NCBI RefSeq assembly: GCF_037975245.1
Contig: NC_092571.1
Span: forward strand, 27,048,564-27,112,563
Reading direction: 5' to 3'
From: Apostichopus japonicus
Lineage: Eukaryota > Echinodermata > Holothuroidea > Aspidochirotida > Stichopodidae
DNA length: 64,000 bases
The translations under genes were made by a program, and so were the position numbers. The number at the start of each line of letters is the position of its first letter. Within the stretch, counting starts at the first letter, position 1. The notes under the pieces were generated by a model, which searched no databases, was not told the DNA's origin, and worked only from the letters and a program-made list of their open reading frames with translations. This document shows, in pieces, positions 1 through 11,155 of the stretch.

Positions 1-2
1 TT

Positions 3-536
3 TCACTCATAGCCACTGAAAGAGTTGCTTTCATAAATTTCATTTTCAACCATCTCAATTTCTTGTTCCTTTTCAAGTCTCTCAGTTCCGGATAATGTTT
101 GATTTTGACAATCTATTTCAGTTTATGTTTCATAGATAGTATTATCTATCATAGCTGGTACATCTAATGCACTATTCTCAGCATGGGATCTCATGGATGA
201 CACTACGTCATCAGTTATCGTTGTGTTTCTATCGTTTGCATTATTCGTACTAGAGTTCTGTTTGGCTAATTCTGAGTTTCGGTTGCAGAAGGATACATTT
301 AAGCGAAAGTAAAGTACTACAATTACAATTAGGAATATCAAACAAAAGCAAATGGCCGTAATAACCAGTGCAACAGTTATGACTCGGCCCGAGTCATTTC
401 TCTCATTACAATCCATCTTTGACGTGTTATTTCTACCTCCGCAGGAAACGTCTTTTCCTGTTACGAAAAAAATAAGTTCAATAGAGTTATCTTTTGCCAA
501 AATATTATATTCCCATGTAACTTCAGGATAAAAGTT
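3..536 (-). pseudogene. Ig-type receptor relic: end of last Ig domain, membrane segment and tail
   Basis: Reads in one frame from about 536 to a stop at 3-5, interrupted by an in-frame TAA at 123-125. The start of the frame matches the end of the third Ig domain of the complete receptor at 4118-5620 (the W-x-Y-x-I and SIEL stretches). A hydrophobic membrane segment follows (VITVALVITAICFCLIF), then an Asn-rich tail with DVPAMIDNTIYET. Beyond the TAA the frame still encodes an ENEIYE motif like that of the complete gene, so the TAA cut an older, longer tail. Upstream, the frame runs into a stop at 540-542 and the first two Ig domains are absent. It could be a short tail-exon variant, but loss of the ectodomain makes a pseudogene far more likely. 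Confidence 0.75.
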
Positions 537-810
537 TAATTACTTTTATAACTATATCTCATTAGAGCGCAACCCCCACAAGGCTCTCTGAACCCCTTAA
601 TTGTATTTTGAGGAGATGAAGGCCCCTAAAAAATACATAATTGCGACACCAATATTGATTTGATTGATTTATTTGTTTTATCACGTGAATATATACAATG
701 TGATAGGAAGTCCTCTAAAGAACCTTCAGATGGTTTAACAAAGTAGAGGACTCCCTGTAAAGAAAAGGAAAAGGTAAACTAAATATATAAGAAGAAATGA
801 ACATGTTCAA

Positions 811-1110
811 TTAATAAGATGCAATAATTTGTTGAATAAAGTTTCTTCTGAATGATTTTGCAGAAGGTTTATTTGTAATATTGTCTGATAGAGAATTCCA
901 TGTTTTGATTGTACGTGCCCTTAGTGATAACATCCCCATTGTAGAATTATACCTGTTATAATGTGCATTGCCTGAAAATCTTGTATTGTAATGATGAATA
1001 TCACTGTTACATATTAAGTAGTCATTAAAAGCATTTGGTAACAGTCCATTCCATACCTTATAAGCAAATGTAGCAAGGTTAACCCTAATAATGTCATCAG
1101 TTTTTAACAA
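811..1110 (-). pseudogene. LINE C-terminal region
   Basis: A 99-codon frame ending ORF2. It shows the typical LINE C-terminal pattern of an RNP/ARTI-like stretch followed by TWNSLSDNI and SFRRNFIQQII (the W-N-S-L-x-x-x-I...F-x-x-x motif at the end of many CR1/L2/Jockey ORF2 proteins). It lies directly upstream of the short 3' tail. It is separated from the RT by frame changes. Confidence 0.75.
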
Positions 1111-1293
1111 ATTAGAACGCTTAAAAAGAGGATTTGTGTGGTCCCGTGGTTTGGCATGTGTTATATGGCGGACTGCTCTCTTCTGTGTAATACAGACGGG
1201 ATTCAGATTGGTATATCTAGTACCAGACCATATGTTACAACAATACGTAATATGTGGCTGGACTAATGTCTGATAGAGAATCTTTAAAATGTG

Positions 1294-2383
1294 TTAAGGC
1301 AGATAATGCTTAAGCTTAGCTAAAACACCGGTGTATTTTGCAACTTTTTTACAGACAGTTGTAATGTGGTCACACCATTTAAGTTCATGATCTATATATA
1401 CGCCTAAAAATCTATTACTATTGACTTGTTGTAGTCGTTTACCACCCATAGTAATATTAGCATTCCATGTAAAATTTAAAAAAGTATTAAAAACTATATA
1501 GTTTGTTCTATCAATATTCAATGATAATTTGTTGCCAGCGAACCAGTCGCTGAACTTGTCTAATTCAGTTGATACTGCAATATGAAATCAAGTTCTCGAT
1601 TGTGATACGAAGAAAATATTTGTGTCGTCAGCAAACAAAACAAATTTAACTTTATCAGAAACATTGGTAATGTCATTTATCATATAGGATAAAAAGCAAT
1701 GGACCAAGTATAGAGCCTTGTGGCACACCACATTGAATTCTCTCCGGTTGGGAATGAGCATTTTTGTAGGATGTACATTGGTAGCGGTTTGCTAAGTAAC
1801 TGTCGATCCAATTTAGGGGGGTTCCTCTCATGCCGTAACGGTGTAATTTATTAAGCAGAATTGTGTGGTCTATTGTGTCAAAGGCCTTTGAGAGGTCCAG
1901 GAAAACCCCGACACAGGTACTATTCTTGTCAAGATTACTATACAAATTGTCAATGGCATCAGCTAGTGCTAGCTCAGTGGAGTGTTCAGGACGGAATCCA
2001 TACTGTTCCTGGCATAAAATGTTATATTTTGAAATAAAGTTAAAAATACGATTATACATAAGCCTTTCAACTATTTTTGAAAAACATGATAAAAGTGATA
2101 TAGGTCGATAATTTGCAAAGTTTTCTGAATCCCCTTTCTTAAAGACAGGGATGACCTTGGCAATTTTTAGCATATCAGGAAAAATATCGGTATTGAACGA
2201 CAAATTGCAAATATGGGTTAATGGTTTGGTAATAAATAGGATAACTTGTCTTACAATACCAGGCTTATAATCATCGTATCCAGCTGCTTTATCGGGTTTC
2301 ATGCAAGAGGTGGCTGTTTTTAACAACTCCTCCTCACTGACAGGATGAGAAAACATGGAATGAGTGTTAACATCAATGTTCAC
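1294..2383 (-). pseudogene. LINE reverse transcriptase, frameshifted
   Basis: The main frame (1673-2383, 236 codons) holds RT motifs in the usual order: KVIPVFKKGD, NYRPISLL, YGFRPEHST, the first catalytic Asp in LDLSKAFDTIDH, and the VPQGSILGPLLF box. A single-base shift near 1690 moves the catalytic F-A-D-D box (1624-1635) into another frame, and a stop near 1590 comes before the continuation at 1294-1521 (NKLSLN and the thumb-like region with FLGVYID). Known RT function is copying element RNA at the nicked target. Here the frameshift and stop make it inactive, although the catalytic aspartates are still encoded. Confidence 0.85.
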
Positions 2384-2421
2384 AGATTCCTGTGATTTAC
2401 GTTTGTGGTTAATTTTACTTG

Positions 2422-3453
2422 CTAGTGATGGCCCCAGATTGACGAAAAATTCATTAAATTTGTTAGCAATATCTTGGTCGGTGTTAATCTCTTTGTCACC
2501 ATCCTTGAAAGAAGAGGGATACGATGATTGTTTACGACATTTATGGAGTGGCTGGTTAATGGTATCCCATGTGCCTTTTGGGTTACTCCTCGCATTATAA
2601 AATTTGTTGTTAAATATAATTTTCTAGAAAATTTGATAACATGATTGAGCTTATTGCGGTATTGAGAGTAAATAGTTTTATTTACACCAGACGGGTTCTT
2701 AATATGTCTTTCAAATAGCTTATCTTTTCTTTTGATAGAAACTAGAATACCTGCAGTAATCCACGGGTGTCTCTTTCGACCTCTCGTAGATTTGGTGACA
2801 CATTGCTCAGAAAAGCATTGATTATATATGGCATTGAAATTGTTATAAGACAAAGAATAGGCAATGTTTGCATCAGTTTGGGATGAAACATTTTCCCAGG
2901 AAGCATCTCGGATTGTTGAGAAGAAATTCTGTACATTTGTTTTGCAGTAGTTCCTTACATACATAGGGCCCCTTTGCCTACTTTTGTGTATGGCAGTTTG
3001 GAGAAATATTGGATAATGGTCACTGAGATCGGTTACAAAGATACCAGTTATTAGTTTGCAGTCATCATTGGTTATAACAATATCTAAAAGAGTTGCAGTA
3101 GTGCAACCCACACGGGTAGGTTTGGTAATAGTAGGAACAAATCCACTGGCATATAGTAAGTTTAAAAAGTCAGCAGATTTAATATTGTCAGCAAGATAAA
3201 TATTATAATCACCCATGATGTACACACAATGTCGTTCATTCGAGAGTTGGGTTAACATTTCGTTAACGTGTGTCAGAAAAATATGCAGTGAACTTTTTGG
3301 AGGCCTATAAATTACGCCTATGGTATAATTTTTCTTTGCTGATGTTATGTCAACCTCTATGAACAATGACTCAATAGAATCATTGAAAATGCTTATATCG
3401 TTTCGGAGCTTGAATATATCGTTTTCTGAGCTTGAATATCGTAAACTTATCAT
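2422..3453 (-). pseudogene. LINE endonuclease (C-terminal half) and linker
   Basis: A 343-codon open frame. Endonuclease/exonuclease/phosphatase-fold landmarks are visible: IYRPP at residues 48-52, GDYN at 81-84 (the G-D-x-N active-site box), LLDIV at 122-126 and SDHYPIF at 144-150 (the catalytic S-D-H box). In LINEs this domain nicks target DNA to prime reverse transcription. The N-terminal half, with the first catalytic Asn and Glu boxes, is missing, so this protein could not be a working nuclease. Downstream, a helical linker leads toward the RT, which lies in another frame. Confidence 0.8.
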
Positions 3454-3475
3454 TAGAAAAGATTAATTTTGTTTT

Positions 3476-4117
3476 TAAAAGTGATGATTAACATTTTGAT
3501 GCAAAGGATGCTTGAGTAATATAAATAAAAGTAGTATAAACAATCAGTACAATATTGATTTTCCATCGAATATAGATTAAAAGTCCTATTCTACTTTCCA
3601 ATGGAAAGTTCGCTGCATCCAAATATATCACAATATAAAAAAATTAACGTACACACTATAACATTGCTACATATTATATGTAACCTACAATGGTTAACAC
3701 TTCTGTCTATTTGGTTCCTGTAAGATAGGCTTGATACTAAGTGTTGCAACCGTGGATTCAACCCATGAAATGTTAGCTTAATGTGTAACTACTCTTATAC
3801 AATGACTAAACGATGTTCCTTTGACATAACCTAACAATTTCAATGCTAAAACAAATGTGTTTAACTCTTAAAGTGTTCAACCCGTATGTTAATACATGAT
3901 AACACTTATAAATTTAAGTGCATTTATGGTAATTTTGCGTGTTTCTAGTGTTGCGACGAGAGGAATGAACCCTTAAAAGCGTAGACTTGTGTTGCAAAAC
4001 GTTAAACTGTAACAAGTTAGGTGTTGGTTTGAGGACAAATAATGTTTCTATTCGACTCTCTATAAACAGGGTGAAGGCGGAGAAACATGTTTTCTGATTC
4101 CTCGAATGAAATCCCTT
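3476..4117. other. Gene-free, AT-rich spacer
   Basis: Lies between the LINE and the 3' end of the first complete Ig receptor gene. I see no coding pattern, no clear repeat and no obvious polyadenylation signal for the receptor gene. Confidence 0.5.
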
Positions 4118-5620
4118 TTAAGTTTGATTGCAGTTTCCTTGTTTACATTGAGGTGATATGCTATCATATAAAGGATTCACTGCATCCGGTATGCTGGTTG
4201 AATTTACCTCTCCTGGAACAGATTGTATTTCATAAATTTCATTTTCAATCATCTTAATTTCTTTTCCCTTTCTTTTTCCCTTTTCTGCCTTTTCAGTTAC
4301 TGGTGATGTTTCATTTTGATCATCTTTTCCATTATATGTTTCATAGATAGTATTATCTATCATAACTGGCACATCTAATGCATTACTTCTTTCAGTCTGA
4401 GATTCAATCGGTGGGACTATGTCATCATTAATGGATGTATTTCTATTATTAGCATTATTCCTATTAGAGTTTTCTCCGTCGGAAACATTGACCTGATTTC
4501 TCTTGCAGTATGGTATATTTAAGCGATATTTATATACCATTATTGCAATGAGAAATATAAAACATAAGAAGATAACCATGACAACTAATAAAACAGCTAG
4601 TACTCGACCTGGGTTATTGGTTGCCCTGATTTGGATCGTTGATGTGATATTTCTATCTCCATAGTAGCCAATGCATTGTATATCCCCGGAGTAGACGCTT
4701 CTTCCGGTATCCGATACAGTGAGTTCAATGGATGCATCGCTTTCCTTAATATCATATTTCCAGTCAGTTGGGATTTTAGTCCAGGATAGTGTCACTTTAC
4801 TCACATTACTGGTACAACGAAATATTGCATCCCTAACATCGCTAAAGTTGATATTTGAAGGTGTCGCTGTGACAGCGAACAAAGGGAGAAACAGAATAGG
4901 TCCAAAGGAGCAAGATCCTTGATAACTCTGATTATAAGGAGCTGGTAATTGTTGAGAGACATTGCAGACAAAGACACTATTGTTAAATGATGAGTTGAAG
5001 TACGATGATAATGATAGAGTCTTAGAGGGATGCGGGTGAGAGGATGTTGTCTTGGTTGAGTTGCTAGTGACATCTGTGGTTTTAATTCCCTGTATTATAT
5101 GGTTTGACATAGTCACGTGTGGAACTTCGTCCTCTGAAGTACAGTTCATCTCGATAAGGTCAATCTGATCCTCGAAAATGTATTGCCCGAGTTCAATGGA
5201 AGATTTACAAATAGGTTTACTGCTTATTAATGTGTAGACATCGCCAATCGCAGCATATTTCTCATCAGCACCATCACCACATTTATATGTTCCTTTATAT
5301 TCTTCAGTTGCATGTTTTAATGTCAGCTTGCCCGTAGTGGGATTCAACATTTGAAAATCGAATATATTTAATAACTCCTCTTTTATTTGCTTATTCTCCA
5401 CAATCACAATGTTGCCTTTATATTTAATGTTAAATGGGTTGTTGGCATTTTGTTCACAAATAAATGCAATTGCTTCATTCTTCAGAACTTTGATAGGTTC
5501 AGGTTTAAAAACAAAGTCTATAGTTGTCGTCCGTTGAGAAGAGGAAGGTTTCAGACATGTTGTAATAACCGCACACAATAAAAGTGTCGGTAAAACATTC
5601 TCAAGTCGCACAAAAGCCAT
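4118..5620 (-). CDS. Ig-domain type I membrane receptor, tyrosine-bearing tail (copy A)
   Basis: A 500-residue single-exon frame. Residues 1-28 are a signal peptide (hydrophobic PTLLLCAVITTC). Three Ig-like domains follow: about 35-133 (Cys55/Cys114, with the canonical TYKC), 135-240 (Cys160/Cys219, extra cysteines 138 and 237) and 248-334 (Cys269/Cys316, Trp280). Many N-x-S/T sites fit an extracellular region. Residues 339-363 are a membrane segment with basic residues after it. The roughly 135-residue tail carries tyrosines at 426, 429, 463 and 485 (IYET, EIYEI, LYDSI), suitable for phosphorylation and SH2 binding, but none fits the strict ITIM pattern. The start is the ATG in MAFVRLEN, shared with copy B. 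Function is probably cell-surface recognition or adhesion with tyrosine signalling. Ligand and orthology are unknown to me. Confidence 0.85.
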   Translation of the reverse strand: MAFVRLENVLPTLLLCAVITTCLKPSSSQRTTTIDFVFKPEPIKVLKNEAIAFICEQNANNPFNIKYKGNIVIVENKQIKEELLNIFDFQMLNPTTGKLTLKHATEEYKGTYKCGDGADEKYAAIGDVYTLISSKPICKSSIELGQYIFEDQIDLIEMNCTSEDEVPHVTMSNHIIQGIKTTDVTSNSTKTTSSHPHPSKTLSLSSYFNSSFNNSVFVCNVSQQLPAPYNQSYQGSCSFGPILFLPLFAVTATPSNINFSDVRDAIFRCTSNVSKVTLSWTKIPTDWKYDIKESDASIELTVSDTGRSVYSGDIQCIGYYGDRNITSTIQIRATNNPGRVLAVLLVVMVIFLCFIFLIAIMVYKYRLNIPYCKRNQVNVSDGENSNRNNANNRNTSINDDIVPPIESQTERSNALDVPVMIDNTIYETYNGKDDQNETSPVTEKAEKGKRKGKEIKMIENEIYEIQSVPGEVNSTSIPDAVNPLYDSISPQCKQGNCNQT

Positions 5621-5656
5621 ATCGGTCTTCAGCCGTGTGATGATTCAAACAAATTA

Positions 5657-5680
5657 CCTACAGCAGAAAGGACAAAAAAT
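5657..5680 (-). promoter_or_regulatory. Predicted 3' splice site in the 5' UTR of Ig receptor copy A
   Basis: Minus strand reads a long pyrimidine tract then CTGTAG just upstream of the ATG (TTTTTTGTCCTTTCTGCTG followed by TAG). The decayed copy at 37.5 kb has the same tract with TAG changed to GAG. This suggests an upstream non-coding exon and a 5' UTR intron. Confidence 0.5.
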
Positions 5681-6523
5681 AATACACGATCAAGACTTTT
5701 ATCATTTCTATATTTGATCATTTAAACAAAGGAGCGTTTTAATGTCTCAAGTTGAAAAATACTGTATGCTACAATGAGTCCATTACCAACGGTGAGTTAC
5801 GTACTTAAACAGTTCTCGACTGCGAGTTCTCTGCAATGCTGAAACAAAACCAATTTGTAAGTAAAACATTAATTTGTACGGATTTGTTAATTTGATATCA
5901 TTTGTAACTTCCAGGCTGTTTTCTGGGGTGTATGATTTGCATGATTTTGTTTACAATTCATTACAATTCCTGCAGCGTAACAGATAGTAAACCTATATAA
6001 GCATAAATTGTCGTACAAACCCATATCAATATAAGCTTCATGTCAATATAAGCAATATAAGAAATATAAGCTTCATTAAACTTAATTTTTTTTTGCGTCT
6101 GAAAACGGGTAGAACATTTGACTCTCCTTCCCCCCTTGCCCGATACCGCAACGTCTGATAAAACAAAAAAAAATGTTTTGTTTCTCGATATTGTGTCACA
6201 ACAATGGAAGTCACAGCCTATTCTGTTTTTTAAATCTGTAACTATGTGTTGAAAGTACTAGCATTATTTGCACGATACCGATGCCGTCCGTTCCACATAA
6301 TAATATCAGCATAAAAATCGTAAAAAAAAGTCGATGAAGCCTATCAATATGGTAACAATCTAGAGATTACTAAAGCCTTTTCTGTAAAGTTGTTATCGTC
6401 AATCCGTTGCTTTGCACTTTTGCATAATTCGCTAAAGTTGTTTTAGGGCAGCCGATACTCATTAGCTGGTACATCAACTGCTGTTTATGTCCCACAACCG
6501 TGCATCAGTATTTATTACTTTGT

Positions 6524-6552
6524 GTTCGTAACACGGTAACATGTGTTACAGG
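6524..6552. repeat. 29-bp direct repeat with internal palindrome, copy 1
   Basis: Starts GTTCGTAACACGGTAACATG and ends GTGTTACAGG. Identical to 6761-6789. GTAACAC and GTGTTAC form an inverted repeat around the centre. Confidence 0.8.
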
Positions 6553-6760
6553 TGGCACTGTAACAACTGCAAAGCTGTTAACTTGTTCCCATGTAAGACA
6601 AAGAACTGCGCGACTGGACAAGGAGTCTATGGAGATTAGAATGCCTACGAGATGAAGTAAAGGTGGTATGGTACCGCTTGATTCCAGTACACACCTCTCT
6701 TTAAATTACGCCAATGCGTCATGCCAAGAACGAAGAAAGGCCTTATTTTGGTTTATCCAA

Positions 6761-6789
6761 GTTCGTAACACGGTAACATGTGTTACAGG
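6761..6789. repeat. 29-bp direct repeat with internal palindrome, copy 2
   Basis: Identical to 6524-6552, 237 bp away and in the same orientation. I could not find it in the paralogous flank at 37.7 kb. Confidence 0.8.
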
Positions 6790-8233
6790 ACATGAGCAGT
6801 AGTTACTGTACCAGCTATGAGTCTCGGGTGGTAAGGGGTGGTTAAGAAGTCGGTTTTGAGTTGTAGAAGTTCCCTTGGCACAATTTCAGTTTTTGCATAA
6901 GCAGCGATGACCTAGACGATATATTGAGATTTCAACTTTTCCTATCAACATATCGGATGCCTCTTCTTGGAATTTCAAAAGGGTATCACTCAACTTGGAT
7001 TATAGCTTTATTTTGGCATGCGTATTTTTTTATCTTTGTGAAAAGACGAAAGTAGTTCTACGACACATATTAAAATTTCGAAATTTCGCTTCAAGCTACT
7101 ATGTCAGTTTTTCCCTCCAAATTGTTGAAATTTATCTTCACATTTCTACTACTTCATGCGTAATTTCTATTCATAGAAACATTTTGTTGTTGTGTTAATC
7201 GGACGACATTTCTCACATGATCAATTATTTATTCTCAAAACTGATCCTTTTTTCCTCCTCAAAGTTTCGAAATTTTTATCATGATTGCGACTGCAATATT
7301 GCAATTAATCACTTGCTTTTTATGCTGTTATTTCGACTGTTTAATTGTTCGAAATTTTGAGTTAAAACCATGCTATGCTGAATACTACCATGCAACATGT
7401 CTCTTGCTCTATTGTTAGAAAATTGGAAGAGGTGAGAAAACATTGCTCTTGCCTTCACTCTGACCAGTGTTGGCTCCCCTCAGTGCAGCTCGTCCTCAAG
7501 CCTTTGCTTTGTGATGCTATACTATCTGATATACTGTAGCCCTACATTATCGTCTCAAAGAGCAGCTAGTCTACAGTGCTTTACAAACTGTTTACGAAAA
7601 ATTAATACAAGAGACTAGGAAACATTTGGGTAATTAAGGAAATATGACTTTTCACTTTTTCTCCAAGTAAAAGCTGAAAAATGAAAGATGTACGAGTGAA
7701 TTCAACCATTTTACGTTGAAATGTGGTCTGTTAACCAAGGCCTGGCTTTTGCATTGTATAAGTACATGAAAAATATGACATTTGAAATATGTTGCGTATT
7801 TTCTCATTTATTTGCATGTAACATTTCTTATTTGTAAAATTCTGTAAATATACATTTATTCAAAAATGCAGGATAAATAGCCATTTAAATGGAATAATTT
7901 TACACAACAGTGTTACCTTGTTAATTCATAGTAAAACGAGCAGACATAAACATTTTATCTCTATTCTGGTGGATTAGATGTCTTAAAAGAGTTTGCTGTT
8001 ACAGATACTAACAAATTAAGCAATTTAGCCATAACATTCACTGAATTTTGAATAAACCATCACTTACTAACAAAAGCAAAGATTTTTATCAATCAAGTTG
8101 ACAAAATATAGCAAAAATTTAATATATGATTACTTTTGGTATGATTTTCCCAAAGCGAACATAAAATGCAAGTATTTTTTGATAAATAGTCATTTTGGGG
8201 CAAAATGGATATATGGTACAATGTTTTTTGTAT

Positions 8234-9410
8234 CTTTGGGGCGTTCCAATACACCCCAACCAGTTAAGTGTAGCAATACACCACTATGATAAATTGTATA
8301 TATCTTTGGGGCGTACCAGTACGCCCCAACCAGTTAAGTGTAGAAATATACCTCTATGATAAATTGTATATATCTTTGGGGCGTACCAGTACGCCCCAAC
8401 CAGTTAAGTGTAGCAATACACCACTATGATTAATTACATATATCTTTGGGGCGTACCAGTACGCCCCAACCAGTTAAGTGTAGAAATATACCTCTATGAT
8501 AAATTGTATATATCTTTGGGGCGTACCAGTACGCCCCAACCAGTTAAGTGTAGCAATAGACCACTATGATAAATTGTATATATCTTTGGGGCGTACCAGT
8601 ACGCCCCAACCAGTTAAGTGTAGCAATACACCACTATGATTAATTACATATATCTTTGGAGCGTACCAGTACGCCCCAACCAGTTAAGTGTAGAAATATA
8701 CCTCTATGATAAATTGTATATATCTTTGGGGCGTACCAGTACGCCCCAACCAGTTAAGTGTAGCAATAGACCACTATGATAAATTGTATATATCTTTGGG
8801 GCGTACCAGTACGCCCCAACCAGTTAAGTGTAGAAATATACCTCTATGATAAATTGTATATATCTTTGGGGCGTACCAGTACGCCCCAACCAGTTAAGTG
8901 TAGAAATATACCTCTATGATAAATTGTATATATCTTTGGGGCGTACCAGTACGCCCCAACCAGTTAAGTGTAGCAATAGACCACTATGATAAATTGTATA
9001 TATCTTTGGGGCGTACCAGTACGCCCCAACCAGTTAAGTGTAGAAATGCACCACTATGATAAATTGTATTTATCTTTGGGGCGTACCAGTACGCCCCGCC
9101 CCAACCAGTTAAGTGTAGCAATAGACCACTATGATACATTGTATATATCTTTGGGGCGTACCAGTACGCCCCAACCAGTTAAGTGTAGCAATACACCACT
9201 ATGATTAATTATATATATCTTTGGGGCGTACCAGTACGCCCCAACCAGTTAAATGTTGAAATATACCACTATGATAAATTGTATATATCTTTGGGGCGTA
9301 CCAGTACGCCCCAACCAGTTTAGAGTAGAAATACACCCCTATGATAAATTGTATATATCTTTGGGGCGTACCAGTATGCCCCAACCAGTTAAGTGTAGCA
9401 ATACACCAAG
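8234..9410. repeat. 70-bp tandem satellite with palindromic core (17 copies)
   Basis: Seventeen units, starting at 8234 and then every 70 bp (8304, 8374 and so on). One 75-bp unit at 9074 has a duplicated GCCCC. Each unit carries GGGGCGTACCAGTACGCCCC, two 9-bp arms around CA, then AACCAGTTAAGTG. The spacers come in recurring versions (TAGCAATACACCACTATGAT against TAGAAATATACCTCTATGAT), so there is higher-order structure. The first unit is the most diverged. Short open frames across the array are by-products of the repeat. Confidence 0.95.
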
Positions 9411-9519
9411 AAAATTGTGTGTGTTTCTCAAAACTACATATCTTCTTTTACACAAGTTGTTGCAAGAAAATAAGAGTACACACTGCACAATCAATAGTAT
9501 GTGTAAAACATAAGGTTTC

Positions 9520-10150
9520 CTAGTTATTCAGCTCAAATTCTTTATCTATAGCTGCATATCTTTCTTTCAAGTCACAGACTTCCCTCTTTGGAAGGCGATT
9601 TTTATGGGTTAAATTAAAGTCCCAGAACATTAAGGAATGGAAAGAAACTGACGGTGTGTATGGCTGCTTATTTCTTCCTTGGCCACAGTCTAGCAGTTTC
9701 CAGTCTCCAGTCCAGGATCCCTTCATCCAATGTAAAATAACCTCATCCTTTTAAATTTTAGTGACTTCTCCAAAGTATGGTCGTGTGCTTGAATCAATGA
9801 GGTTTACGGCTGCTATATTCCCAACTTTAATATAGTCAGATACTTCAATAACTTCTTTAGCAAAGTTATAACATTTATATATATCACCACTCTGAAGATC
9901 TTCAACTCTAAAAGCAAGGAGCAGAAGGGCAGAAGGGCAGAAGGACAGAAGATAGCGGTTCTTATTCTCCCTGTAACAATTATCCATTTGCAAAAACAGA
10001 TCCTTCCCAAGAGTATCCTTGTGCTTCACTAGTGTCCACAAATTGCATGTAATGGTCATGTTTGAATCATGTTGGATATGCTTCAGATCAGTCATAACAT
10101 ATACCTGTATGCAAACTTGTCACATGGACCTTTAGTGTGAATTAGGACAC
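9520..10150 (-). pseudogene. DUF7869-like transposon-derived protein, C-terminal exon
   Basis: An acceptor (TCTTTCTTTTCAG on the minus strand) precedes 10150. The exon encodes VLIHTKGP-like, then after a one-base shift near 10100 HDSNMTITC, then LFLQMDNCYRENKNRYLL. That last motif I recognise from the DUF7869-type proteins common in cnidarians, echinoderms and molluscs. A C-terminal part follows with YFGEVTKI, ILHWMKGSWTGDW and LKERYAAID, resembling a small Tudor/BAH-like end domain. An in-frame TAA at 9751-9753 splits it; the frame then continues to the stop at 9520. With a frameshift and a stop, this copy looks dead. The family is thought to derive from transposons; I do not know its biochemical role. 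Confidence 0.6.
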
Positions 10151-10691
10151 CTGAAAAGAAAGAGAAGAATGAATATATACTACTTCATTGACATGTATGA
10201 TAAAGAGGTTGTTATTACTTGTTTTCTGCTATTAAATAAAGTTTGATAATTAACCTACTATGTGCTTTAACAAAAAAAACACAGTCACATAATATTTGAT
10301 GGATACTAAGGCCATTATCTTTATCAGAACAACAAATAAAGAACAGAATTGATTTGACCTCAACCAAAACAATAGGAACACTAGACTTCTTGTAACCTTA
10401 GGTGTCCATCCTTATACTACTTATGAAGATAATCAAACTTCCCCTCTTGAGACATTGTGTTGTAAAACAAGGCATCGTACAAACAAACACCCTGTATAAA
10501 CACCCACACACATGCTGCTCACGCACATACATACTGTACTATACACCAACATGACATCACAATTTCATACTGTAGGATTACAATTTCTCGGAAACCAGAA
10601 AACGTGATGTTTACACTTATAATGACATAAACACTTTCCGGTCACTTCATAATACCATGGAGGTAAAACAGACCTCCATGATAATACTGAC

Positions 10692-10804
10692 CTGTTATGT
10701 GGATGTGGATGTTTTACATCCTTATCACTCTGGACAAAATGTGGCAGATCAGTCTTTGATTGGTCCATTCCATCGACTATAAGGGTATTCAGTTCCAAAG
10801 AAAC
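10692..10804 (-). pseudogene. DUF7869-like protein, internal exon (DGMDQ motif)
   Basis: Bounded by a plausible acceptor (GTGCCAG) and donor (ACAG then GTCAGT). Encodes LNTLIVDGMDQSKTDLPHF, the signature segment that normally lies shortly before the HDSN...QLDN region in this family. It is on the same strand as, and correctly ordered before, the 9520-10150 exon. The Asp of VDGMD is a likely catalytic-type residue by analogy with RNase-H-like folds, which is inference. Confidence 0.6.
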
Positions 10805-11155
10805 CTGGCACGCCTTAGTGCGGGCAAGATGTTACTGCTCTCCTTTTGACCTAGTAAAAATAGAACATATTATGATACAAAATAAACTCTTAACTGATAC
10901 AGGGTTTACGATATCAGATAAGAAATATTGATTTGAGTTTTGATCCAATATCATTTGAGAAATAATGTAAATGATATATGGGTCAATCCATGCCAAATCA
11001 ACAGATTTTTGGGTCGATTCCACGTCGACCCTCTTAGAATCGCCTGGAACTGATATGGTGTCTTGCCATATGTCTCAAAGGATGAAATTGGGCAAAAAAA
11101 AAATTTGAAAACTTTTTCGTTGCTAGGTTACGACCCCGCCTACTGTAGCAACCAA
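10805..11155. other. Intron/TE-derived filler with short hairpin
   Basis: No coding pattern. At 11011-11031 GGGTCGA and TCGACCC form a 7-bp-arm hairpin around TTCCACG, just after GGGTCAATCCATG (10980-10992). This looks like a transposon terminus, but I found no partner end. Confidence 0.35.

Larger units (their letters stand above)
650..3475 (-). mobile_element. 5'-truncated LINE (CR1/Jockey-like group)
   Basis: Minus-strand non-LTR retrotransposon copy. Reading 5' to 3' on the minus strand it keeps the C-terminal half of an apurinic-like endonuclease (2422-3453), a reverse transcriptase (about 1550-2383), a C-terminal region (811-1521) and a short tail of AATC-like repeats near 655-670. The 5' end stops inside the endonuclease domain, as expected from incomplete target-primed reverse transcription. 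Frames change between the pieces and stops occur, so this copy is dead. I place it in the broad CR1/Jockey group from its RT motifs; the exact clade is not secure. Confidence 0.85.
5681..8220. other. 5' flank of Ig receptor copy A; paralogous to 37.6-38.7 kb
   Basis: No coding pattern. Several blocks recur, diverged, upstream of the decayed receptor at 37.5 kb. Examples: the stretch around 6855-6945 (GAGTTGTAGAAGTTCCCTTG) matches 37800-37890, and about 7440-7585 (GGCTCCCCT then ACTATCTGATATA) matches about 38560-38695. So this is duplicated receptor flank. A 29-bp direct repeat lies inside (separate entries). Confidence 0.6.

Noticed and set aside
8234-9410. CRISPR-like pattern of palindromic repeats and spacers
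   Set aside because: Spacers are repeated versions of the same sequence, not unique, and the DNA is eukaryotic. It is a satellite.
8986-9513. Short proteins with GVPVRPNQLSV-type repeats
   Set aside because: By-products of the 70-bp satellite, whose length is not a multiple of three, so the frames come and go.
10980-11031. Transposon end GGGTCAATCCATG with hairpin, similar in style to the GGGCCATTCCAC end at 30.98 kb
   Set aside because: No matching second end; the similarity is too short to claim relationship.
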